From Hydractinia symbiolongicarpus (lineage: Eukaryota > Cnidaria > Hydrozoa > Anthoathecata > Hydractiniidae): a stretch of DNA of 64,000 nt. The notes under the pieces were generated by a model. It searched no databases. It was not told where the DNA came from and was given only the letters and a program-made list of their open reading frames with translations. Positions 1 through 8,879 of the stretch are shown piece after piece. Location: NCBI RefSeq assembly GCF_029227915.1, contig NC_079881.1:14361501-14425500 (forward strand), in the 5' to 3' direction. Positions within the stretch are counted from its first letter, which is position 1, and every line of letters starts with the position of its first letter. A program made the position numbers and the translations under genes.

Positions 1-3000
1 CTTCTCACCTCGTACGCGTCTCCAATCTCTTCCAAATCCTCCAGGTATGGGCTCCTCATTGCCGCATCTACCACCTTCTCATCCATGGTAAAGGTGGTGT
101 TGGCATGCCTTGCCAGGTCTTCGATCATTTTTCAATAGAAGCTGTTGCCTTTCAACTTTGCTATATCGCCCGCGATGCACTTGTCGGGGTCTTTATCTGC
201 TTGGCGCCGCGCATCCGCAATCTTTTCCGGGAACCACGCAAATGGCTTACCCCTTGAGTAGTTGGTAGCAGGCCGTGACTACTAACCCACGCTCCAGATA
301 CCACTTGAGCAGGTCTGTACACAGCAGGGTCTTCTCCGCTTTCATCAGCCCCAGGAGCTTCCTAGTGCCAGGGATACGTTTCCGCCCGGTCTTGGTCAAA
401 TACTCGTGCATGTGCTGAGGTATTTGGCTATCAGGGATCTCCTTCAACACTAATAACGGGGCCATTTCGCTGAACTTGTCGTACAGCTCGGCAGGCACTT
501 CTATATCAACTTGGGCAAAACCAAAGAGCGATCCATCCTGAACACCTTGCACCAGAGCCTCCAATCCTCCAACGGGGTCTGCCATCTTTATCAGCTTCTC
601 CTTCCCGCAAGGGAAGTCCTGCAGCAGGCTGCTAGGGTAGAGCATGTTCGCGTCATAACCTAATATGGTCTTGCACTTGCGTGGGCTGTCATAAATGTGA
701 GATTTTATACCTGTCACATTTCGCCCATGATACCTACAATAGCGGGGCCACTTACCATACCTGTTTGCAGGAGATCATAAGCGTCATTCCTGGTGAACTC
801 GTCGCATGCTTTTTTGATCTCAATGCAGGCCTTGCACCTGGCTTTGAAATTCTTGACATTTATGCCTGCAGGGTTCTCCTGGCGCATAGAGCTCTAACTC
901 GGGGTTCAAGCGCAGAGACTTGTTCAAGACGTATCGCATCGACGCACCCGGAATGCTCACAGCATCCTTGAGAATGTCATTCTGATCCCCGTAGTATGTA
1001 GTTCTCGTCTTATTGACAGCTTCGACAAAGGGTACCATGTCCACCAGGTTGTACGGGGCCAACCAGTCCATCATAGTAACACACCCCATCTTATAGAACT
1101 CATCCCGGAACGCCTGGTAATCTTCGGGTGAGAGTGTGTTTTTCCGCTAAGGTTGCTATAGAAGGCCTTATGATCGACGGGGCCGATATGATTCAGCTTG
1201 TCATATCTCAACAACCACTCGTATAGGAATACGAGCTTTTTGAGGTTGCAATCCAACGACTTGCACCAACCTTCATAGCTCATCCTGGGCGCTAGAAAGT
1301 TTTTAATATCCATGAATTTAAACTTTGAAGTGGTGAGGAACATGTAATCATTGTTCTTCTTTGGTACTTTAATCTTATCCTCGTCATCATCCGCAATTCG
1401 TTCGACAAAGTACCGCTTGATCAGGTTGATGTCATACTTACCACTGTTAAAACCTATAACCGTCACTTGGTTCACTCACTCATTCCACGCGTCCTGGTAT
1501 CTGTATGGCAGCATGTCAAAATCGTCGGGCCTTGGGGTATCTCAACTTTTTCAACGATGAGTTTTCTCCAGCTCCTTAACGAACTGTTTAACCAAAATCT
1601 TGGGATCGTGGTGCTCGATGAATTTTGGATTTTCGTTGAGACTTCGTGAACAGCCACACTTACTGGGATATGCTCGGATAGATATGTTAGATCTGCTGTT
1701 TGTCTCTGATTCAATGGTGTTAGGAGGGCCTCAAAGTTGAACACGATGTAGTGAGGGTAGGATCAAAGTTCTTTCTTGAAGCATCTCTTGATTTTTGGTG
1801 GGTTCTCGCACTCCCATCCTGTGACAAGGTTATACCCTGACCCCACTATGAAGTCTTCCTTCCACTTAGTTGCAATGTACAAATTTTTGTCTGTATTAGA
1901 TCTATTGGGTTGGCAGAGACATCCGTGCCACTTGCAGCCGTTGTATTCGTAGACTGTCTGCGAAATTGGCTCATAACCGTCAACTTTATGCACCTCGCGC
2001 TTTAGATCATCTCGCAGCACTCGTTCACCTCCATGTCCACAGAGTGCGTGATGTATGTGTCTACATGTTTGCTCAGCCATCGCTTCTATCCTCTGACATG
2101 CCGCATAGCTAAAACCCTTATCGGGGTAAAAGACTTTTCTGATTTGCTCGGAATACGCTCGACCTTTTTGCCTTTGCAAATGATCGTAGTCTTGGCACCT
2201 TCGCACTCGTCCTGTTTATGTCGCGTGAGGTTGTTGCTTTGCGTGAACCATTGATTACACGCCTCGCATTCCCAATGTTGCGTTAAAACATCCATCTTTT
2301 TAATGAAAAAGCAGTGGCCATCCAACATACCAAGATTGATCGTGCCTAACCCCTTCTTGTATTTGTCTGTCCATAGACGAGCCGCCATGGTGCCTTGTCA
2401 GTGTTCGTCTTCAGTTCAAATTTTCTTATGTTAATCTTGAATCGTTTAGCAATACCCTCGAAATCTACAAGCTTTGTAGAGCGCACATTTTCACGTTTTA
2501 GATTGGGGTCCTCGTAGTACTCACGAGCCAGGGCGAGGGATTCTTGTGTGGAGCGCTTTTCACGCTGCTTGCGCTCTCCTCTGTAGTTCACGGCTAGGCA
2601 TCTCCAGAAGCACAAATTGTCCGTTCTTTCATCGTCTTTGTCAAAACTGTAGATGCATCTCTTCTTTTGCAACCAGTCAGGAAGTGGTCCACATCCAAGT
2701 AACGGTTCTCTTGATGAGATGATCTTGATCTGTACATGCTTGAAGACAATTTTGCCCTCGTGTGCTCCAGGGGTCTCGATAGTTCTGTCGGGTGGTAGGT
2801 ATGCCTTGGTCCAAAACTCCGCATCTTCGAGGTTGAGACGTTTCATCTCACATTGCTCTATGAAGGTTTCAATTTCTGCAATGCTCGATAGTGACCCAGA
2901 GTTCTTGGTCTTGTTATAACCTGACACATCACCACCACCTTTGTGAATATCACAGTTGAGTTTTTTGCATAATAGCATCTGCCAGTGGTTGGTTAAGGGT

Positions 3001-3141
3001 CTTATTGAACCGCCATGTGTTCACTCGATTTCCGTCTTCTATCATCTGCGCCTCATGTTCAACAACATCATGAAGCGTTGGTTGAGGCAGGGTTTTGAGG
3101 AGGTAAAGGTTTCGAAGGAGCGAAGTGTACTTATTTTCATT
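1..3141 (-). pseudogene. Family-B DNA polymerase (protein-primed, organellar/viral type), broken
   Basis: Successive frames on the minus strand give an ordered polymerase. The N-terminal region is at about 3141-2400. A C2H2-like finger (WECEAC...H) lies near 2270. The 3'-5' exonuclease starts near 1740, where the usual Asp-Phe-Glu of Exo I reads FNFEALL, so the acidic residue is Asn. The Exo II/III region (VIGFNSGKYDINLI) lies near 1450. Polymerase motif A (YDANMLYPSS) is at about 655, and motif B (KLKGNSFY) ends at 135. The codon after motif B's FY is TGA (134-132) where the family has Gly. At least five frameshifts separate the pieces, and motif C lies beyond the window. The reading frame can be followed upstream of the ATG at 2978 into 3141 by one more frame change. 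The pfam03175-type call is firm; an active product is excluded. Confidence 0.92.
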
Positions 3142-3161
3142 CCCCTATAGTAGTGGTGGTG

Positions 3162-3520
3162 ATGAATTGACAATTACAAGAGCTGTTGGGGCTGCCCTAC
3201 GACCCTTCATTAAAGTATTATATGAAGGGCGACTACGATGCCTTATACAGGACCGATTTTTACCATAGGCTGAGATTCGTCTATCCACAGTTAGACGAGG
3301 ACGACTGTCTTCTGGATGGAAAAAAGTCCAAAATTTTGGCTTTACTTCCCACTAAAGAATTGAACGCCTGGGGAGACATGTTAACCTGGAGCTTTGACAG
3401 CCCTGTCTACCTTCCACTGAAAGGTTCGACGGACCGTCTGGAGTTCATGCTAACAGACATCTACCATCACGAGAAGAATGGACGTTCTTTAACATAACTA
3501 TGCAAATCTTGATAGAATAA
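3162..3520 (+). pseudogene. Conserved virus-like element protein of unknown function, broken
   Basis: An in-frame ATG at 3162 is followed two codons later by TGA (3168-3170), then an open frame of about 108 codons (QLQELLGLPYDPSLKYY onward). Near 3490 the frame ends at TAA. A one- or two-base shift restores a natural-looking end (NITMQILIE) with a stop at 3518-3520, just 3 bp before the next ATG. No transmembrane segment or known catalytic motif is visible. It is rich in Asp, Leu and Tyr and looks like a folded soluble protein. It lies head-to-head with the polymerase gene, so the interval near 3142-3161 probably holds both starts. The product is not recognised. Confidence 0.6.
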
Positions 3521-3523
3521 TAA

Positions 3524-4137
3524 ATGAGCGATATCAGCAAACTTTACCCGAGTTTGCCTAGTGCGCCTGCGCAAGGCTCTGATCAGGATGAGGGACAGCT
3601 CTTTAGACTCAAGAAGATTGAGGAAATAGAGCAATATCTGCGGGATGAAATAAAGGAGCGTAATAGAGTTGGAAAAAAGTTCAAAATGCACAATACATGG
3701 GTCAAGTTCTGCGACTACGGCCTGCTTGGCGTAAGTGTTATTACTTCAGGGCTGGGGATCGGAGCCATGGTCTCAGGTTAGGGGTTCCCCTAGCCTGTGC
3801 CATGGGAGGACTCGCGATTGCAGCCGGGATAGGGCTAGCAGGCCTTAGAAATGCCTCAAAAATGTTTGGAGTTAAGGGCAAAAAGCATGAAGGTATCAGG
3901 CTAATCGCGGACTCGAAATTAAACTCTATTGTAGACCTGGTCAGTGAGGCAATGGAAAACGGCGTTATCAGTGACCATGAGTATAGCCTGATTAGCCGTG
4001 AAAAACAGAGGCACATGTTATTAAAGGAACAAATGCGGCAGAGGTTTAATCGTATTGTGAATGTTATCAACGAACAGGAGAGAGCTCAGTTGGTTGCCAA
4101 GGGCAGGGAGGAGGGGAAACATGCAAGCACTATGTAG
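3524..4137 (+). pseudogene. Small membrane-associated protein of virus-like elements, one frameshift
   Basis: It starts at ATG 3524, three bases after the preceding stop. The N-terminus reads MSDISKLYPSLPSAPAQ. It is followed by a charged helical stretch (about residues 25-60), two hydrophobic Gly/Ala-rich segments (LLGVSVITSGLGIGAMVSG and PLACAMGGLAIAAGIGLAG), and a long charged C-terminal helix. The two hydrophobic segments are in different frames, joined by a one-base slip near 3779. The pattern matches a protein I recognise as a recurrent companion of family-B polymerase elements in cnidarian genomes. Its function is unknown; a two-helix membrane protein is the inference. Apart from the slip it is full length. 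Confidence 0.65.
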
Positions 4138-4220
4138 AGTCCCCACCTGAGTATAGACCCTACTTTGTATTATATTATATAGGTCATACAGGGCCTATAA
4201 AATATATGGTTTTTTAATCC

Positions 4221-4785
4221 TCACCAACCATTATTTTTTAAAGTCTTTGTATCGGCATTTCGTAATATGTACCTGAGGTTAGTATTTTTTACCTTGTACA
4301 TATACCAATGAAATGGCCAGTATTGCACTGGCTTGGCAGGCTCATCATAGGGTACTGGCATACCATAAAACTTAGTGGTAATTGCATCCTTGTAGTACCG
4401 GAGTTTAGCATTGATGTAACGGTCTTTTTTCACAGGCTCTGTCGTCAATTTCTCGGATATTAACTCTTCGATCTTCCCCCAGATTTGGCAATACTTCGTA
4501 ACCCAGTCGGGGTACTCTTCAAAATCGAGACTCATTGCTGGTACCGCCTTGGCGTTATACCGGGTCATCCCATGTGCGGACCAGATTTTCGGTATCTTCA
4601 TTCCGAGGTCTACCACAAGGCCCGTGTATGTATCCCACGATGTACCGTTGATTCTTATCCCCGTTAGCAGGAATGGGATCTGATACCGTCAGGTAGTCTA
4701 CATTCATATCGTCAATGTCTGTGAAGGTAGCGGCAAATGAGTAGAATAGTTTTGGATTGACAAGCTCGTTCTCAAATTGTAGCAT
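4221..4785 (-). pseudogene. Unrecognised virus-like element protein, one frameshift
   Basis: It starts at ATG 4785 (MLQFENELVNPKLFY), overlapping the end of the upstream zinc-ribbon gene by 14 nt. The first frame runs to about 4680. The second frame continues through a convincing segment (GLVVDLGMKIPKIWSAHGM) to TGA at 4221-4223, giving about 185 residues after one slip. It is aromatic-rich, with no membrane segment, zinc site or nuclease motif visible. A structural (capsid-associated) role would fit the position but nothing in the sequence shows it. The right-window element begins a gene at the equivalent place (63980). Confidence 0.55.
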
Positions 4786-4977
4786 TCTGTTTATTGTATA
4801 TTTTGAACGACTTCAGAGAATTACATGTCATTGTGCACGCACAGCCGCCACCGTTATATGTGATATATTCATGATAGCAGTACCAGCATAACATTTTACC
4901 ACTTACCACAAACCTACGTCCGCAGGTACACCTGTTGATGCATCCAACATACGTTCACAATCGTTACAATGCTCCAT
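4772..4977 (-). pseudogene. Cys-rich zinc-ribbon protein, one frameshift
   Basis: ATG at 4977 opens MEHCNDCERMLD. A one-base slip near 4905 is needed to continue into RCTCGRRF and KMLCWYCYHEY, followed by GGGCACT, with a stop at 4774-4772. The cysteine pairs CxxC, CxC, CxxC and CxC suggest two zinc-binding knuckles in about 68 residues. It is the clear counterpart of the gene at 63786-63977. Both share MExC-DCERxLD and KMLCWYCY, so the family is conserved between two separate elements. A DNA- or RNA-binding role is the usual inference for such viral zinc ribbons. Confidence 0.65.
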
Positions 4978-4979
4978 TT

Positions 4980-5198
4980 TTATTTCTCACAGTTACAGGG
5001 ACGATCATCCTCCAGGTCATCAAGACGTTCCCATAAGTCTTGAATTCTCTGCTTATTATACTTCCTACCCTCGGATTCCTGCACGCATGCCAGGTCATGA
5101 GTATCATATAATTTATGGTAGAGTGGAGTCAGAAAGATACAAGATGCCTTGGGGACGAGGTTGGGTGGGCATACATGTATAACTTTTATATCCGCCAT
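4980..5198 (-). CDS. Short virus-like element ORF, unknown function
   Basis: The first ATG in frame is at 5198 (MADIKVIHVCPPN), giving 72 residues ending CNCEK at TAA 4982-4980. An upstream in-frame TTG at 5228 is not a credible eukaryotic start. Features: two N-terminal beta-like stretches, a charged C-terminal helix (KQRIQDLWERLDDLEDD) and a terminal CxC pair. Its stop lies 2 bp before the ATG of the zinc-ribbon gene, so the two were probably read from one transcript or a compact viral gene set. The frame is intact, but neighbouring genes are broken, so expression is doubtful. Confidence 0.5.
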   Translation of the reverse strand: MADIKVIHVCPPNLVPKASCIFLTPLYHKLYDTHDLACVQESEGRKYNKQRIQDLWERLDDLEDDRPCNCEK

Positions 5199-5920
5199 GC
5201 AAATCCTATGAAATTTGACCCTAAGCAAAGATGACTAAGTCAGCAAGTAGAAAAAATAATGGCGCGACCAACAAAGATTGCGAGGATATCTTCAATTAAA
5301 ATTTTCCATCTCCAAAATAGACTATTCTCTCCAAGTTAAGCTATCAACATTCTTCTAATTTAGCTACTAGCTTATTTAGGAGAAATAGTCTAATTTGCAG
5401 TTGCCCCTAACTGTTTTTTGGGGGTAACCATCAATGAAATGATGTTCTGCCCGGATAATGAACATTGGCCTGATTAAGTACGGCAGCTTGCCCCGGTTAA
5501 GAACAGGGCAGAAAATACATAATCAGGGCAACATAATCGGGACAGGCCGGCTTATTACTCAAAAAATATTATTTGGCACTTATAAAAGGAACATAATCAG
5601 GGCAGTTTATATACGACAGTGTAATATTATTTCTCACTTATTATAGAACGAACATAATCGGGGCAGGCCGACTTATGTATGACAGTCAAATATTATTCGA
5701 CAATTATAGGACTTAAATAACACAAATATAATTGGGGCTGACTGCTTTTATATCATTCGTGGCAAATACTAAATTTTGGGATTCGCAAGTTTAATAACTT
5801 TTCACCAAAATTAATTCCCGCAAAAAGAATAATTTAGGTTCCGTGAAATTTAGTTGCTTCAAAGTATATTATGTTGAAATGTATTTACTACAAGGGTAGT
5901 TTATACTAAGAACAAGAAGC
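5199..5920. other. Non-coding; dispersed CATAATCRGGGCA motif cluster
   Basis: No credible gene. Between about 5450 and 5700 the motif cataatcrgggca recurs several times on one strand, in roughly 60-100 bp steps. A related CATAATCCGG motif reappears at 6960-7030. The segments ATGTTCTGCCCGGATAATG (about 5442) and, inverted, GGGCAGAACAATGATCCGG (about 7066) could be degenerate ends of one repeat element that was later interrupted. The edge of the virus-like element is somewhere near 5200-5300. Confidence 0.35.
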
Positions 5921-6838
5921 CCTGGGGGCTCTAAGAATTTACGCGCGCTACCAAAATATTTGATGAAAACCTGCTAATTCGTTGTGTTATTCTGCCAAAC
6001 ATTCGAAGGGGTTTGGTGCATGAACCTCTGAAGATAAAGCACACCAGTGACATTATATCTTACAATAAACGCAAACAAAAGGAAACGTGTCATTAAACTC
6101 GCATTTTAAAAAAAATTGCTAACAAAAATACAGCCTATCATTCATGATTGAAACGTTTATGGTCTTAAACGGCATTAGTTGACAAAAAATCAAAATTTTG
6201 ATGTGACCATCATTTTCAGCATACTTTTTTTATTAACTGTGTCAGTTTTTGTCGAAAATAAAGCAGTTTTAATTTTTGGATAAATTTTGGCCTGAAATGA
6301 CATTTACGTGACAAAAAATCAAACTTTTGTACCATAATCATTTTCAGCATACTTTATTTGTTAACTGTGCCAGATTTAGCCGAAAATGAAGTGGTTTTAA
6401 TTTTTGGACCACTGTTTGGCCTAAAATGGCATTTAGGTGACAAAAATCAAAATTTTGATGTCACCATTATGTTCAGCATACTTTATTTGTTAACTGTGCC
6501 AAATTTTGTTGAAAATAAAGTAGTTCTAATTTTTGGACCAATTTTAGCCTAAAATGACATTTAGGTGACAAAAATCAAAATTATTATGTCACCATTATGT
6601 TCAGCATACTTTTTTTGTTAACTGTGCCAAATTTTGTCGAAAAAAAATACCAATTTTAGCCTGAAACGTCAATACGAGACTTCCCAGTAGTTAAGGAGCT
6701 TGGCTACGAAGTTTACATCTGTGACAGAGCAATGTGAAATCCCAGGGTCGATTTTTTCTCAAAAAATGCTCCGAAAGAAAAAAACGACGGTTTTAAAGAA
6801 TTTCCTATGCCTTCAGCGCGGAAATTCAATTACGTCGA
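5921..6838 (+). repeat. Interspersed repeat with four internal ~120-bp direct repeats (copy A)
   Basis: It begins at AAGCCCTGGGGGCTCTAAG and ends at GCGCGGAAATTCAATT. Between 6180 and 6665 a unit of about 120 bp occurs four times (TCAAAATTTTGATGT, then TTCAGCATACTTT, then TTAACTGTG, then TTTTGGCCTGAAATGACATT). The same element lies in reverse orientation at 21262-22197, including both flanks and the internal repeat block. GAATTTMCGCGC near one end and GCGCGGAAATTC near the other form short inverted termini. No coding capacity was found. Confidence 0.7.
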
Positions 6839-7572
6839 CACTTTTTTATTTCGCTATGTCTAGTTTTTAGGGGTGTTCTATCTTCCAGAGAATGTTTAAT
6901 TTACAAAAGCTTGAAGAAAATGCCAATCACAGCCTGTCTCCCAGCTATTTATATCAGCGTTCATAATCCGGTCACCACGACATAACAGTGCAAAAAAAAC
7001 ATAATCGGACCGTGCGTACATAATCCGGCTGTCCCCGTTGTAAACAGGTCGTTTTCGCAATCTGGGCAGAACAATGATCCGGTTTGCCTGGCTGGGAACA
7101 CAGTCCAGGAGTTGAGTCAAAAAGGAAAACCACTACCCAAGGGAAACCACTACCAAGGGAAACCACTACCCATCTGGGAAACGGTTTCGCATTTGGGAAA
7201 AAAATAAAATCAAAAAAATTTGTTTAGGAAACAGTTTCCTATAGCTATGGTCGGGAAGTGGTTTCTCTATAAAACATGGGAAACCGTTTCCCTTTTAGTG
7301 TCATCTCCCGAACTGGGAAACCCAGTAGTTGTTAGTGCCCAATCGATTAATAAGCTGTAACCATATGTAAAAACATAGTATAAGTTTATGTTTACATGAA
7401 CAAGCGACATGACTGTAATTCACAAACTTAGCTAGCTAATAGTTATTACTTTACCTGTAAGGGGATTACCATTCACATAATTGATTTATACAAGAGTGAG
7501 ATTTTTTCCATTTGTTTGTAATCACAATTAGAGCAACTGTTAACAGCACAATGTCTTGACATGTTAAGATAA
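6839..7572. other. Non-coding, with clustered GGGAAACCACTACC repeats
   Basis: No gene seen. Around 7120-7330 the string gggaaaccactacc is repeated three times directly. It is followed by inverted relatives (GGGAAGTGGTTTCTC, GGGAAACCGTTTCCC), giving a fold-back of about 200 bp. This looks like the end of an uncharacterised MITE-like sequence. Confidence 0.35.
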
Positions 7573-8334
7573 GGGGTCATCTACAAAATTCGTAGCAATT
7601 CGTATCAAAAAAATTCGTATATGCTATACGAATTTTCTTTTGCCATACAGTAATTAAATTTGTGTGAAATTTTTCTAAAATCGTATAAAATTCGTATGAG
7701 TTTTTAATTAAATTCGTATGAGTTTTAAATTAAATTCGTATGAGTTTAAAAAAATTCGTATAAGTTTTAAATTAAATTCGTATAAGTTTTATATTAAATT
7801 CGTATGAGTTAAATTCGTACGAGTTTAACAAAAAATTCGTATAAGATTTTAATTAGATGGGTATGGTTTTTTAAAAAAAAAAAAAATCGTTTGACATTGT
7901 ATTAAATTCGTATATGAGTTTCAAAATAAAATATTTTTTTAGATCGCATTTTAAAAGTTTAAAAACGAAGAACGGCGATAGAAATGTTTTTTTAGATTGC
8001 ATTTTAAAAGTTTAAAAACAAAAAACCGCGATAGAAATGTTTTTTTAGATCACATTTTAAAAGTTTAAAAACAAAAAATGGCGATAAAAATGTTTTTTTA
8101 GATCGCATTTTAAAAGTTTAAAAACGAAATATAATTCGTATGAAAATCGTATAAAAGAGAATATAATTGGTATGACAATTCATATGAAAATCGTATAAAA
8201 TTCGTATTAGATTTTTTAAAAATCGTAAAACTATTTAACACTGTACGAATTGTATACGATTTTTATACGAATTAAAAGCAATTAAATTCATATATATTCG
8301 TATAAAATATCATACGAAATTTGTAGACGACCCC
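7573..8334. mobile_element. 762-bp MITE, PIF/Harbinger-like (TAA target duplication)
   Basis: The ends are GGGGTCATCTACAAAATTCG and its near-perfect inverse at 8313-8334. They are flanked on both sides by TAA (7570-7572 and 8335-8337), the 3-bp TWA target duplication typical of PIF/Harbinger. The left half is a series of aattcgtatgagtttt-type units of about 18-30 bp. The centre has about four units of roughly 62 bp containing TTTTTTTAGATCGCATTTTA (7930-8125). No ORF of note is present. The tandem interior probably arose after insertion or in the source copy. Confidence 0.75.
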
Positions 8335-8337
8335 TAA

Positions 8338-8879
8338 TGTAAAATACAATTTCAACTTCAAACAATAAAAAAAGATTAGCATGCAACATGCACTAGCTCA
8401 GCCACGATTTAGTTTGTTTTTCCCTACCAAAACTATCTAGGGCCCAGACCGCGCAGGTCACAAATGTTATATTTCACTGAACATTTTAAAATGGCATAAG
8501 GTGTATTAAATTACTTCATTCCTCAGCTGTTTTAAGTGGGAAACATGCAAGTTAAAAAATATCTAGTTTATGTGATTATTTGACACTGTAACCCACATAA
8601 AAATCGTTTTAAGAAATTGCATTGATATTTTGCATAATACTTTTATTTTTCTCCAACATTTGTTGGGTGAAGGGTTTTGGGTGAAGGGTCTCCTTAAGAG
8701 ACAAGAGAGGAGTTGAACGTCCTCCACCATACCTTAGTTTAAAGGGGCGATTGTGGAAGTCCCATAAAATGCCACATAGTGATGGTGTCACTTTAAAAAA
8801 CACCCAGTCCGGTCTGTGAACAGTTGGCGCTAGGAAGGCCATCCAGCTGTAAAACAATGCCAAAACTCTTTTTTTAATG
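8338..8879. other. Non-coding; probable LINE-related leader
   Basis: No gene seen at 8338-8640. From about 8700 the sequence includes GGCGCTAGGAAGGCCATCCA and GCTGTAAAACAATGCC. I recognise these as a conserved untranslated motif of CFDP2/RTE-type LINEs, so the LINE, or a fragment of a second copy, probably starts here. The minus-strand open frame in this stretch looks fortuitous. Confidence 0.4.

Larger units (their letters stand above)
1..5198. mobile_element. Decayed Polinton-like/virus-like element, left-window copy (truncated by window start)
   Basis: The block combines a family-B DNA polymerase on the minus strand, two plus-strand genes starting just beyond its 5' end, and three tightly packed minus-strand genes at the far end. 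Intergenic gaps are short (3 bp between two genes, a 14-bp overlap between two others), which is viral-style packing. All but one of the genes carry a frameshift or stop. No terminal inverted repeat, integrase or capsid gene could be identified, so Polinton/Maverick versus another virus-like lineage is not settled. The element continues beyond base 1. Confidence 0.8.
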
